Source of the DNA: Enchytraeus crypticus
Lineage: Eukaryota > Annelida > Clitellata > Enchytraeida > Enchytraeidae
Assembly (NCBI GenBank): GCA_905160935.1
Contig: CAJHZI010000498.1
Coordinates: 589,501-653,500, forward strand
Direction of reading: 5' to 3'
Length of the DNA stretch: 64,000 nucleotides
Shown: positions 14,186 through 25,830 of the stretch, piece after piece
Numbering within the stretch: position 1 is the first letter of the stretch
How the letters are laid out: each line of letters begins with the position of its first letter
Program-made: the position numbers and the translations under genes
Notes under the pieces: model-generated
What the model was told of the DNA's origin: nothing
What the model saw: the letters and a program-made list of their open reading frames with translations, nothing else
The model's database searches: none

Positions 14186-15199
14186 ATCTGCTCAGTTTTC
14201 TCTAGAGTTAGCTTTTACACAACGCTTCACTCATGCACTTTACATAAAATCATTTCCACATTTGCCGAAATATATCAGTACCACACTCATTCAGTACAAT
14301 AATCATGAAATGACCACTCAAGCAGATAAACTTAAACAATGAACACAACATCACACAAATTTGTGGCATATGAAGAACACAAATACACTGCTAATGCTAC
14401 ATAAATAGTTACAATCATATAACTCCAACCAAATACAGATATACATAAAATGACAGAACACCAGTCAATAGGATACAAAATGTAGAGCATAAAAATAAAA
14501 TATTCAACAAAACGGTGAGATAATTAGAAGTTTCAAGGTAGCATCAATGTAAAACACAGGAAAAAATATTTTTAAGTCTTTAGATATCAGTTTCCAGATG
14601 AAAATGATAATAGTGAAACTTTTTACAATATCTGAAACATTAATGAAATTTTAGCATATACGAAATTTAAGCATGAGGAGAGTACAAATCCATAACATCT
14701 TCTACATGCTAAACAAACACCCTAAAGCTAAATCCGTAAATTTACAACAGTCGTACATGTCTGTAGGACACCATTGAATGTCCAGTTTTGAATGCATAAT
14801 TGTCTAATTAACAGAAAGTCAAGGGTTCACATTCTTCCAATATTTTAATGCACGATAAAAAAGTAATTAAAGTTTAACAAGTTTTAGTGCTATATGCTAT
14901 TTGAACAGTAAGAACACAATGGTCCAACTGGGATTCAAAAACCGAGACCTCGAGCTTATGAGATCAGGCAAATGTACCTAACCCAACCATTCAACTGGAA
15001 CAATACAACAAAGCCCAGTAGGGAGAATGTGTAGATCGTTGTATACACATAACAAATTCAAGTTATTTACATTTTTAGCGTATGTCGAACTCGTTCAAAT
15101 GTCGTTGATGCTGCGAAGAATGTGGCTGGAATATTTTAAAATTGAATTTGGTCAACTGCAGCAGGTTCAGTTCGACTGAAATGTTCATGTTTGTGAAGT
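14186..15199. other. Intergenic DNA
   Basis: AT-rich. No recognised gene or repeat. Confidence 0.45.
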
Positions 15200-15385
15200 G
15201 AAATATTTTGGTTGAGCACCTCCCAAGTTAGGTATGCTGAAATTGAGCTCTAGTGGCCTGGGGGATTTTTAATGCAAAGATATCACCACTCGGTCTTCCA
15301 AGGTGATCACCCATCCATGTACTAACTGGGCTCGGAGCAGCTTAACTTTGTTTATTGACGCATAGCTTAACCAACTGCGATATAT
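15200..15385 (-). mobile_element. 5S rRNA-derived SINE, better copy
   Basis: On the minus strand it reads ACAAAGTTAAGCTGCTCCGA, then GCCCAGTTAGTACATGGATG, GGTGATCACCTTGGAAGACC and GAGTGGTGATATC. This follows the A/IE/C internal-promoter half of metazoan 5S rRNA closely. The 5' part of 5S is replaced by unrelated sequence, and a non-5S body follows. It is therefore a 5S-headed SINE (SINE3-like), not a 5S gene. Confidence 0.75.
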
Positions 15386-15439
15386 CCCCAGTTATCTGAA
15401 TAAATTTTAAGTACAAAAAGTAATTCTAATTGATATATA

Positions 15440-15680
15440 GAAAAATTTATATAAAAGTAAACACACATTATAGTGAATAATCAACTACGTTGATATCTAT
15501 CAATTTTAAAACCACATATTTAATCCGTTAGGCAATTTAGACCATTTTTTCGTATAACCAATCCAGTGAATGTCTGAGATTTTGCTCTCAGATCAGCGTG
15601 GCCGGGATTCGAACCCACGAGGGTTCAATTCACCTCAGGATTTGTCATTTAAAACTTCATGACGTTACCTCTATGCTATT
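15440..15680 (-). mobile_element. tRNA-derived SINE (family F)
   Basis: On the minus strand there is an A-box-like TAGCATAGAGGTAACG, then a perfect B-box GGTTCGAATCC in CTCGTGGGTTCGAATCCCGG. A body follows (CTCAGACATTCACTGGATTG ... GTTGATTATTC) that recurs at 41418-41590. Confidence 0.7.
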
Positions 15681-15697
15681 TAGACATTCTACATACA

Positions 15698-15699
<2 letters not shown>

Positions 15700-15762
<63 letters not shown>

Positions 15763-15791
15763 GTATATATATATATATATATATATATATT
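15700..15791. repeat. (TA)n microsatellite
   Basis: Two TA runs flank the palindromic core TATACACATGTATA. Confidence 0.95.
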
Positions 15792-17053
15792 TGAAGGAAG
15801 TATAACAAAATAATTGCAATACAACGGTAAGAAGTAAATATGTCTAACTATAACCGAGATACATAAACTACTTTCCAGCATAATATACGAAATTACATTA
15901 CTTTAGTCTGCTAATGGGTATACACCTGACATTATTGGACATTAAAATAGACCATACATGCAACACTGCTTGAAAAACCAAATGCACTCTGTAAATAAGT
16001 TGCAATACACAGTGAAAAATTTTAATACAATTACTTTACAGTACAGTCGATTTTCATGAAAGTAACTGTTCTATCATATAATTAATTAGCTATCAAAAAA
16101 AGATCAATAGATTATTGATATACTACAAGACCAGGTGACGACAGTGCATTGCTACTCACAGATTATGATTATTACTATAACTACTTGAGATCTTTAACAA
16201 GCTAATTGCTTATACTAATAGCTAAGAAATTTCTGAAATGAAATTCTAAACAGAAATTCTACATGCCACTAAGTACTATTATAAAATAAGTAAATACACA
16301 AGTAATATTTAAACATTACCCTCAATAGTGACCTCATTTATGATCAGGCATGTAGTAGACACAAGTCTCGTATCCTATCACATTACTGTCGCGATCTTAA
16401 CTGTAATTGTCTCAAGAAAACAAAAAATATTCAGCCACAAGTTGATATAGTATTCAATGCCTCTTTCCCCTTATCCCTCATCTGCACTATTCGACCCAGG
16501 CTTTATAAGCGCAGCTACATATAATCTATTCCTTGAATCCAACTTTGCAAGTTATTTAAAATAACACTGAAGTAAGAAAAAAATGCATTTTATCATACAG
16601 TATAATCCAGGTAAACTAGATCTTATTAATATGATATTAGCAAACACAGATAATCTGTAGAAAATTAAATACTGTTAGTGCAGTAACAATACACAGAATA
16701 AATATCCAAATAAAATATAATTCAACAGTTAACATAAATACAATACAAATCGGCGTAACACTTACAGCAAGCTTACTTAACAGTTAAACTGGTACTAGAA
16801 TATCACAGCCCCCAGAAGATAATAATTACATAACTAAATGATGTTAAGAACCAGGACAATCCTTTTCGGTAAACTTCAATTTAGCGAGGTTCATTGTTAG
16901 CACATAAGTGCAAGACTAACATTATGCATTTTGTACAAATGTATTTCCTCTAATAAGAATCATTTCTTAAAATTAAATATATGACCCTGCCCCTAGAGAG
17001 TCCACCTGGTTCAAAACATTATATAATCATGAGTCGTCGTAAGTTTCACAATT
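15792..17053. other. Intergenic / 3' flank of carrier gene B
   Basis: AT-rich sequence without recognised genes. The part near 17053 is probably 3' UTR of carrier gene B. Confidence 0.45.
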
Positions 17054-17356
17054 TTACTTTGCTATAAAAGTGTTGCGTAACTGATTCCAAATGACTAATG
17101 TTAGACATGTATGTGGTCCAATTCTGAAGAGTGAAGCACCCCAACCCTTGTAAAATCCCCACAGACCTTCCTTCTGAAACGTTTTTATGAAACAGTCTCC
17201 TAAATTTTTATACAGTATTCCACGACCATGGATGTCTGTGCCCTGGTTGTACAGTCTCGTGGACATGACATCAAAGGGAATCATGAATATGACAGACAAG
17301 CTTCCACTCAGCACTCCAGACGTGAAAGATCCTAACAGTGGGTTGTCACAAAATAC
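17054..17356 (-). CDS. SLC25A35: Carrier gene B, exon 3
   Basis: It starts after the acceptor TTCTGTAG (minus strand) with VFCDNPLLGSFTSGVLSG and ends at the stop at 17054. It contains IPFDVMSTRLYNQ and [16 protein letters not shown]. Confidence 0.9.
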   Translation of the reverse strand, partial: VFCDNPLLGSFTSGVLSGSLSVIFMIPFDVMSTRLYNQGTDIHGRGILYKNLGDCFIKTFQKEGLWGFYKGWGASLFRIGPHTCLTLVIWNQLRNTFIAK

Positions 17357-19576
17357 CTACAGAATTAAACAAATAGAAAGTTATCATCAAGTTATTAATT
17401 TATTAGAGCATTTCAGCTTATCCACAAGCATGTAATATCCAATTTCAAAACAGGACTAAGTCAAGCTGTTGTATTCTGTACCATTGTAAACCTTCTTAAC
17501 TAAGATATAGTTTTGGTTGCAAAAAATTTAGCCCATTTAAAAACACACTAAACTTTTGTGCTTTCCACAAGCAAAATTTAAATGCTAAGTTTAACAAATG
17601 ATACTGTAAAGTCATAATCTACAGTGAGAGAAGAAACAGAAAGATAGAAAGAAAGACTTCACAAATAAATTTAACCAACGATGACAAAAAACTGTAAAAT
17701 GGGACCCAGAGTGAGTATAATATAACTTAAGATACTATATTAACAACAGTCTACCTCTCTCTCTCTCTTAGTGCACTGCTTACTGGCAATTCAATGACAT
17801 ATAATGCCTCCATTCTTTGTCTTCTGTTTCCTCTTCATGTCCATATCCGAGTGGATCTTAAAATTATCTATCATTCTAATCTCAGTCCGCCTCAGCTTCT
17901 ATTTGTTCCATTCTACCTTCTATGACCTCTTTTAGTAAATTATCCCCTTAGAATGTGACCTATCCAGCTCAACTGCCTATTTCTTAAAGCATTTATGAAC
18001 TGTCCATCTGTACCAATTTTCTCCAGAACTTCTTATTTGTTGCTTTTGTATCCAGTTAATCATATACATTCTTCTCCAAATCCATATTTTCAAAACTTCC
18101 AGTTTCCTGATACCTTCCTTCCATAAGGTGCAAGTTTCACATCCATACAATATTTAGCCTCATCATATAACGGTACTAAATATAAATGAAAAAAACACAC
18201 TTAAATTGAGCTGCACTAAAGACTGCCTGAAGTGCAGCTTATTCATACGAAGAATACAAAGCACTTCTAAGTTTCACGACAGTAGTACTATTTTAAATCT
18301 AACAACATTCAGAAGATTTAAGCACCTGATGTGAGTTGAGATGTTCCTGAGATAAAGTGAAGATAGTGAGCTGCGATGCTGTGCCGACTATGTGCCTGCA
18401 TACTGCCGCAGATACACCGCGCCACAGGCCCATCACACCGTGCCGGTCGTAGATCAGGCGAAACGCACTGCTCATCGTCGAGTGATTGTGCTGATGTCCT
18501 ACAGCAATCCTTACGTCAGCCTTTGACTGCAGCTGAATCTTAATCTGTGGAATTATTTTATAGAATGCCTTAGAAGTTCTTTTCATCATAAAAGGTATAC
18601 TTATATCAAACATTCATATAACATTTTGATTAATGTAAAAGCTAAAAAAAAGCTAAGGTTCACATCAGTTTCCTCACTCGAAAGTGATGTCATTAAACGG
18701 CGAGTCCAGGATTTTAACCCCTCACCTACTGATCTGCGGTCGAGTATCTTATCGACTTAGCCACTGGCTGGACAGCCAGTGTGAGTAAATATGTGTGAGT
18801 ATATATATGTGTATATACATATACTGTACGTGTATATATATCATAATAATTTTTTCTGAGATGGTTTCCATTCAATTTCCCTGGAACAGTCCACGAAACC
18901 AAACACAACTCGAATGATGGGAATTAATAGAGATATTCACCATATTTCAAGTTCAAAAATCATAAATAAAGTAGATGAAAAATGCAAAGGGGCACCTGCA
19001 TTTATAAGGATTCAATAAATTAAAATATATGCACTGAATATGAGATCTTAACTCAAGTGATGTCATTCACCATAAACTAGATATACTAATATAATATAGA
19101 TCTGCAGTAGTCACAAAATCAGCTAAAACTATACAGTAATTTACATAGTAATAAGTAATTTATATAGTAATTGTACTCAATTAAGTATCATAAGTAATTA
19201 CCATATACATCGGGCTGCCACAGAATGCTCCGCAGCTCCCTGCCACTGCACCAGCCATCACTGATCTCCACGGAGATACTTTCCCATTGCTATCTTTTGT
19301 AAGTCCCATATTACTGAGACACTGAAAGACTCCTAGCCTAACCCCACTCATAACAAACTGATACCAGAGTGCAGGAACGAGCCCTTTCTGTAGTGCTCTA
19401 GCTCCGTCGACTTTATAGATGGTGTAGAATGCATGAACGACATTTCTGTAATGAACGGTATGCTGCCCTCTAGCAGCTAACTCTCCCTGCAGCTGCATGC
19501 GAGTCTTAGCCACCTCCAGAGGATTGGTTACCAGACAAGCTCCGCAGGCTGCCATACCGCCAATAGCAAACTCCAT
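17054..19576 (-). CDS. SLC25A35: Mitochondrial carrier, SLC25A34/35 type (gene B), three exons
   Basis: Spliced product of exons 19576-19202, 18544-18326 and 17356-17054: 125 + 73 + 100 codons, 298 residues. Repeat signatures are [28 protein letters not shown] (split by intron 1) and IPFDVMSTRLYNQ. Further family blocks are [32 protein letters not shown] and RIGPHT. Exon lengths, intron positions and phases match gene A, so the two arose by tandem duplication. Differences are greatest after the second and third signatures. Intron 2 uses a weak donor (GTGCTT). The start ATG at 19576 is chosen by alignment to gene A; an upstream in-frame GTG-initiated extension exists but is not family-like. 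The role is presumably inner-membrane metabolite transport, with the substrate unknown. Confidence 0.92.
17750..18185 (-). mobile_element. LINE family 2 fragment in intron 2 of carrier gene B
   Basis: Minus-strand copy running from the (GA)n tail (CTCTCTCTCTCT on plus) through the AGTGCACTGCTTACTGG block to the ETW-type region near 18145. Intron 2 spans 17357-18325. Confidence 0.8.
18326..18544 (-). CDS. SLC25A35: Carrier gene B, exon 2
   Basis: 219 nt from the acceptor TTCCACAG to the donor GTGCTT (minus strand). It encodes IKIQLQSKADVRIAVGHQHN through to SQEHLNSHQ. The length is identical to gene A exon 2. Confidence 0.9.
18640..18782 (-). mobile_element. tRNA-derived SINE (family A) in intron 1 of carrier gene B
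   Basis: Minus-strand copy with the 5' hairpin ACTGGCTGTCCAGCCAGT-like end at 18782, the A box, a diverged B box (GGTTAAAATCC) and the shared 3' domain. A short TA/TGTA tract follows at about 18795-18842. Confidence 0.75.
19202..19576 (-). CDS. SLC25A35: Carrier gene B, exon 1
   Basis: 375 nt from ATG at 19576 to the donor GTAATT (minus strand). It encodes MEFAIGGMAACGACLVTNPL and ends ...GAFCGSPMYM. Confidence 0.92.
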
Positions 19577-20594
19577 ACATATATGCAAGTATAACAGCGA
19601 CCTAAAATTCCTAAAAAACAAATAATACTAACTTAACTGTCAAATGATTTATCGTTACTTAATAGAATTTTTCAGTGACAATCAGTTCCAATCTAACTTC
19701 GTTCTGTCACAAATAAAGGGTGCTGAGGACTAAGACAGCTCAAAATTCACTTTACCAACCAGTAACTTGAGTCAATTTATGCGACCACTAACTTCAGCCT
19801 ATTTATGCATATTGAGTTAATTTATGCCAATGATCAACTTTGAAACCCTTGGCTGGATAGAAATTTCAATGTTAAATGATATGCAAATACTGACTTTTAA
19901 TATAAGGTTAAACTAAAATATTAAAGAAGTCAGTTCTACTAAAACTTCAATACTTTTTAAAATATAAAGATTTACCTATAATGCAAGGCCTTAAACAGGA
20001 TTACTTAGATATAAACATTGCAATGATTTTATAGTATAATTAGTCTTCGATCAGATATACAGAATCTTTACAGATTAAAGCTTAACTTCACAGTGCATAC
20101 AAATTATTGCATTCTAAAGCTATTTAAATCAAATTATTAGACCTTGCCTAACCGAGATGTCCTGCAAGATCGTAAAGATCATAGAGTTCATCAACAACAC
20201 ACCGATCTTGTTTTTAACACATGTTTCTACTGTTTCCGGTCTATGTATAAAATCGAATTAAACGAAGAACCGGTGTAGATGAATTCATAAAACACAGCGA
20301 AAGATGTTCTAGATAACTTCATATGGGCAATTGAGAGTGCTAATATTTATTTAAAAGTTGTATCACAACTACTCACAATGTTTCAAACTAGTGACACACA
20401 GCAGCTGAAAAGTCTCACTGTGAATCTTGCTGTAAGTAGGTAGAGTGTACACCATTATCCTTTGCTTTCCTTTGAAACGGCATGTAGCATGAGTAGTTGA
20501 AGACCTACTCTTTGACGATTCTTTCTTTCCAGTGTCTATATGATGCGACCAGGAAATAAAGTTTAAATCTCCTTTTCTTTAATTCCTTATCTAA
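19577..20594. other. 5' flank of carrier gene B
   Basis: AT-rich, without a recognised promoter motif, exon or repeat. Confidence 0.4.
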
Positions 20595-21122
20595 GGACAA
20601 ATTAGGACTGTCTCACATTTCCCCATGATTTCAAAGCAGGTAAAGCTAGTATCAGAACAGCTCGATATGGAGCAGAGGAAGCTGAATGTAATAGTACATG
20701 GCGTTAAAGAAAGCTTAACAGGAAACAATGAGGAAAGTGATAGAGAGAAGGTTAACAATATTTTTAGTAAAGGGCTCAACATGAAGACCAAGCATGTCTT
20801 AAAGGTATCTAGGATAGGCAAGTTGAATGAGGATAACGAGAGGCCTAGGCTTATTAAGCTTGAACTAAGCTCAGTTGAAGGAAAGGTAGAGGTTCTAAAG
20901 AGAGCTAAGCAACTCCGAGAATCTGAGGACTACAAGAAGATTTTCATAGTTCCTGACCTCACTAAGAAACAACAGTTATTGGACAAGGAACTGGATTTGG
21001 ATAAGGTTAAAGAATTTAGGTCGGAAGGAACAAAAAATGTAGTAATTAGCAAAGGAAAAGTAATAAAAAGCATAGATGGAAAACAGGTAGTGCTATACAT
21101 TCCGAGTATAGAGAAGAAATAG
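20595..21122 (+). pseudogene. CR1-like ORF1 (RNA-binding protein), 5'-truncated
   Basis: An open frame from just after a TAA at 20592 to TAG at 21120. The N-terminal part looks coiled-coil-like (ISKQVKLVSEQLDMEQRK), then comes LNVIVHGVKES, the start of the RRM-like core seen in CR1/L2-type ORF1 proteins, then a lysine-rich C-terminus. ORF1 proteins bind element RNA. An ATG at 20625 lies mid-domain, so the true start is probably missing. Confidence 0.65.
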
Positions 21123-21208
21123 ACAAATACATATGTATTATTCAAAATAGATTAGCTCAATCTGGTAGCTATAATGAGATAACAAAATCAATAGATAGGT
21201 TAGACTGT

Positions 21209-22798
21209 ATGTTTTGTAATGCTAGGACTATGGTTAATAAACGTAATGAATTAGAATTATTGGCGGAACAGAATAATTATAGTATCATTGGTATCACTGA
21301 GACTTGGTTAAATAGTTCAATAGATAACTCTGAAATAGAATTACAAAGTTATAAATTTTTTAGAAAAGATAGAATCAGTTCTGTTAAAACCAGAGGAGGA
21401 GGGGTTCTATTGTATATTAAGGATCACATAAATGTAGTGTAGAGAGATGACATATGTGATACCAATTTTCCTGAAAGCCTATTTTGTACCATAGAGTGTA
21501 ATGGCGAAAAATCGCTACTAGGCATATGTTATAGATCACCAGATAGCACAGCTGATAATGACTTAGGGTTATTCAATTTGTTTGAGCAAGCTTGTAGTGA
21601 TTGTAAAAATTGTGTGATATTAGGTGATTTCAACTTCAAGGAATTAGTATGGAATAATTTAGATTCATTATCAAATGACCTTCCGAGAATAATCTGCATA
21701 AATGATAACTTCATGTTTCAGTTAGTTAGTGAACCTAGTCGAAATGGAAATTTTTTAGATCTATTATTTAGCTCAGATGAAAATATTGCAGAGAATATAA
21801 TGGTTAGAGAACCTTTAGGAACTAGTGATCATAGCATGATAGATTTTCAATTAATCACTAATAAAGTAAAAACTAAGAAAGAGAGTAAAGTATTGAATTT
21901 TCACAAAGCTAACTATCACACTATAATTGCAGCTGCTCAACTAAAGGGTTGGGACAGCATATCCTTGAATAATGTTAATGATATATGGTCAATTTTAAAG
22001 AATGATATTTTAGAAATCAGAAACAAAGTGATACCTTTAACATATAGGTCGAAAGTAAAATGCAAATGGGCAACTAAATTATGCAAAAAGTTAAGGAGAG
22101 CAAAGAGACGAGCTTGGGATAAGTATATAAAATCGGGTAGAAAATTGTCATATTACAATAAGTATAAGGAGAAATTAAGCAAGTCTACTAAGGCAAATGA
22201 TGAGGCAAGGAAACAGTTGGAAATTAAATTAGCTAACAATGTAAAAAATGACAATAAAAGTTTCTTTGCCTATGTTAGAAATAAAGAGAGGAACAAAGTT
22301 AAAGTAGGTCCATTGCGGGATGCTGACGGTATCATTATCACTGATGATGAGATCACTGCAAACATGTTCAATGATTATTTTAACAGTGTTTTTACAGTAG
22401 AAAATCTAGACAATATTCCAATAGCAGATAGAATATTTTCAGGTCTAGAATCAGAATGTTTAAGTGAAATAGTCATTGACAAGGAAATAGTGTTAAAGAA
22501 ACTTAGTGAAATTAACTGTAATAGGCCTAAAAGGCCAGGTTCAGATGATCTTCATCCCAAGTTACTATTTGAGCTGAGACACCAATTAGTAGGGCCCCTT
22601 ACTAAATTGTTCAAGCTATCGCTCGAAACTGGGATTGTACCTCAAGACTGGAAAGAGGCCAGGGTGTCGCCCTTGTTCAAGAAAGGTAGAAGAGACAAAC
22701 CTGAGAACTATAGGCCAGTAAGTTTGACTAGTATCATAGGTAAGGTGTTTGAGAGCATTATTAAGGATAGTTTACGCATTTCAATAGTTATGGATTAA
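21209..22798 (+). pseudogene. CR1-like ORF2: endonuclease and N-terminal reverse transcriptase, broken
   Basis: One reading frame with a single in-frame TAG at 21440-21442. The apurinic-endonuclease fold motifs are visible: NARTMVNKRNEL, ITETWLN, a GGGVLLYIKD block, CYRSP, VILGDFNF and GTSDHSMIDF. It continues into the linker and the start of the reverse transcriptase (RPGSDDLHPKLLFEL, ENYRPVSLTSIIGKVFE) and is lost to a frameshift at about 22785-22800. Confidence 0.85.
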
Positions 22799-22799
22799 T

Positions 22800-23985
22800 A
22801 TGAAATAGTCAACATGGATTTACCAGAAATAGATCTTGTCTAACAAACATCTTGAGCTTTATGGAATCCGTCACACTGCATATTGACAACGGTAATCCAG
22901 TAGACATTGTCTATTTGAATTTTGCAAAGGCGTTTGATAAAGTGCCTTACGAGAGATTGTTTTGTAAACTTGAAGCTCATGGAGTTATTGGCTCTGTCCT
23001 GAATTGGATTAGAAGTTGGTTAACCTCCAGGAGACAAAACGTTTGCATTTCTAATCACGACTCGGCTTGGCGCAGTGTCACTAGTGGGGTTCCACAAGGT
23101 TCAGTGTTGGGTCCAATTTTATTTTTGGTTTACATTAATGACTTAGACAACAGCATAATATCCAAAATGAGTAAGTTTGCTGATGATACCAAATTATGTA
23201 AAAAATATAGGTAATCCAGAGGATATGTTATCACTTCAGAGTGATTTAGACAGTTTGCATAATTGGGCAACTACTTGGCAGATGAGCTTCAATGTTGATA
23301 AATGCACAGTTATGCATGTAGGTCACAATAATAGTTGTAATCAATATAAGCTAGGTAACGCAGAACTAAAATCATCTATTAAAGAAAAAGATCTAGGGGT
23401 CATTATTGATATTACCCTAAAATTTTCAGAGTAGTGTAAATCAGCAGTAAATTGTGCTAATCACACTTTAGGTTTAATTAGGAGAACTATAAAAAGTCGT
23501 AATAAGGATGTAATAGTTAAATTATATAAAGCATTAGTAAGGCCTAAATTCCTAAATTAGAATATTGCGTACAAGAGTGGAGACCTTTTTTAAAGAAGGA
23601 TGTAGAATGTATGGAAAGAGTTCAAAGGAGAGCAACTAGAATGATTCCTGATTGTAGAGGTCAAAGCTATGAATCTAGGTTAGATGCATTAGGTCTAATT
23701 AGTTTAGAAGATAGACAGAGGGGATTTAATTCAAGTTTTTAAAATAATTAAAGGTTTTGACAACATCGAATGTGGAGAATTTTTCAAACTATCAGATTAT
23801 GCTAGAACAAGAGGGCATAGATTCAAAATAATAAAGGTTAGATCCAGATTAGAAGTTAGAAGACACTTTTTCAGTCAGAGAGTTGTCAATATATGGAACA
23901 GGTTACCTCAGTATGTAGTAGAGGCAGAGTCAGTGAATGCCTTTAAGAATAGGCTAGATAAGTATTGGAAAGAAATACGTTGAAT
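22800..23985 (+). pseudogene. CR1-like ORF2: C-terminal reverse transcriptase, several frameshifts
   Basis: The frame 22852-23214 carries [11 protein letters not shown], the [12 protein letters not shown] block and the catalytic FADD. The frame shifts near 23205, then 23177-23434 reads WQMSFNVDKCTVMHVG and KEKDLGVIID. A TAG follows at 23432, then further pieces in other frames to about 23985. Confidence 0.85.
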
Positions 23986-24059
23986 TGATAATTTGTTTGT
24001 TGTTTTGTGTAGATAGGCTGATTAGTTTCACACTACATGAGGGTATTTGGTTTCTAGGT

Positions 24060-24720
24060 AATCATGGGTGTGGGTAAGGCTTGTATGTGTATGTGTGCGT
24101 AGGTGTGTGTATGTGTGTGCACATGTGTGTATGTCTATGTATGTTTGTGCATATATGCGTGTATGTATTGTAATGTATGACTATATTTTGCAAATTGTTG
24201 ATATGCCTAGTATGTAGTTATATGCATACTTGCATATTTTTGTCTGCAAGGTCGATGTGTGTATATACAAGTCAGTGTATTCTATGTGTATATATGTAGG
24301 TGTATGTGTAATTGTGTATGAGTGTATATATGTATGTGTATGTATATATGTATATGTGTATGTGTGTATATGTGTATATTTGTGTGTATATGTGTATATA
24401 TGTACATATGTATGTGTGTATATGTATGTATATATCTGCATATTTATGGGTGTATCTGTATATATATATATGCATGTGGGGTATGCATGTGTGTATGTAT
24501 GTGTATGTATATATATGTAAGTATTTGAGTGCTTGTATGTATTTATGTATGTGTATATGTGCAAGTGTGTGTGTGGGTGAGTATGCATGTAAATGTATGT
24601 GTACATGCATGGATGCATGTATGTATATGTATTTGTCCATTGTTATATACCTGTGTGTAAGTTTATATGTGAGCTGGTTATGTGTGGGTGTGGTATGTTG
24701 TTGAGTGTTTAGTTTTTTCT
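24060..24720. repeat. Long TG/TGTA-rich microsatellite inside the CR1-like 3' UTR
   Basis: About 660 bp of imperfect TGTA, TATG and GTGT repeats. Low-complexity frames on both strands (YIYTHTY, YVYVCVY) are artefacts of the repeat. Confidence 0.9.
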
Positions 24721-24873
24721 TATGTTCTCCTTTGAAGCCTATCAACTTGTCAAGGTTTGTATCTTTTTTCCTTTACGGTCTCTATGTATAGAGGTATGAA
24801 ATTGCGACGTAGACTGGTGTTATAAGTCTTTGTGACTTCCTTAACCAGTATAATTATGTTAAGTTAAGTTAAG

Positions 24874-24916
24874 ATGACGGGAAATGTGAGACAGAAATAT
24901 GCAGTAAGATTGCACA

Positions 24917-24984
<68 letters not shown>

Positions 24985-24988
24985 CATG

Positions 24989-25065
<77 letters not shown>
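24874..25065. repeat. LINE scrap followed by (CA)n and (TA)n
   Basis: 24874-24918 resembles a short family 2 LINE piece (compare 6556-6596). (CA)n at 24919-24970, a TACATGTACATGTA core and (TA)n to 25063 follow. Confidence 0.85.
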
Positions 25066-25066
<1 letters not shown>

Positions 25067-25372
25067 TATAAATAGTACTACATGTAAATTCTTTCCAAGA
25101 AATTGACACTAGATGGATTTAGCAACTTTTTTAGTAACTGAAGTCACCTACAATTACTTTTAAGGTAGGCCTACTGGACGCTTAATTATTGCACCCTGGT
25201 TGCAATTTCCTGATTGCTGAAGGCGGAAAGATCCGAAGAGCGCCATACCAATGTCTTCACTAAATAATGGCAGAGGGGTGCAATTTCTTAAGTTAACAGC
25301 GCAGGAGTTTTACTGGCAATTTTCAAATTGGCGCTTTGTCTCCTAAATCTTCTAAATGCTCTCCCTCCGTCC
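25066..25372. other. Intergenic DNA
   Basis: No recognised feature. Confidence 0.4.
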
Positions 25373-25578
25373 ATCCCTCTCTCTCTCTCTACCTCTCTCT
25401 CTCTCTCTCACTCTCTCTCTCGCTCTCTCTCTCGCTCTCTCTCTTTCTCTCCCGCTCTCTCTCGCTCTCTCTCTCTCGCTCTCTCTCTTGCTCTCTCTCT
25501 ATATCTCGTTCTCTCTCTCTCTCTCTCTCTCTCTCCCTCTGTCTCTCTCCCTCTCGCTCTCTTTCCCTCTCTCTCTCT

Positions 25579-25620
<42 letters not shown>
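25373..25620. repeat. (CT)n microsatellite with CTCTCTCG variants
   Basis: About 245 bp of nearly pure pyrimidine on plus. It makes long Ser-Leu frames on plus and Arg-Glu frames on minus that are not genes. Confidence 0.95.
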
Positions 25621-25621
<1 letters not shown>

Positions 25622-25830
25622 CACTCACACTCCTCTGTTTCATCCTTTGTTGAGCTATGTATATTGGAGTGCAGGCCGCAGGGACAGTTGCCGTGCTGTC
25701 AGAGCATCCCTGAAGTGACTGCGCTAGTGGGTCGTTATCAGCGCAGCCCTCAGGGCCCCATATACTGCTCCACTGTCGCTCTAGCGACCTTAACGTACCG
25801 GCTAGTCCCGTCATCACTGACTTACTAAAT
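25621..25830. other. GC-rich island, open on both strands
   Basis: About 55% GC by eye between two tandem arrays. Both strands have open frames (plus: ECRPQGQLPCCQSIPEVTAL; minus: AGTLRSLERQWSSIWGPEGC). It could be an exon fragment or an unknown repeat; I cannot tell. Confidence 0.35.

Larger units (their letters stand above)
20595..24873 (+). mobile_element. CR1-like non-LTR retrotransposon, nearly complete but decayed
   Basis: ORF1 part at 20595-21122, then the ORF2 endonuclease (21209-22000) and reverse transcriptase (about 22450-23950), then a 3' UTR that includes a ~660-bp TG/TA-rich tract, ending in (TTAAG)3 at 24859-24873. Clade-typical blocks are [36 protein letters not shown], then the C-terminal RPKLEYCVQ-like, QRRATRMI and LGLISLEDRQ pieces. 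At least two stops and three frameshifts break ORF2, so this copy is dead. The 5' end of the element (start of ORF1 and promoter) appears truncated. Confidence 0.88.

Noticed and set aside
13824..14186. Two overlapping ~106-109-codon frames on opposite strands
   Set aside because: Both are the translation of a 12-bp minisatellite; the frames stay open only because the period is a multiple of three.
15200..15385. 5S rRNA gene
   Set aside because: Only the internal-promoter half matches; the 5' part is unrelated and a non-5S body follows.
24181..24745. Several tyrosine/histidine/threonine-rich frames
   Set aside because: Translations of the TG/TGTA microsatellite in the CR1-like 3' UTR.
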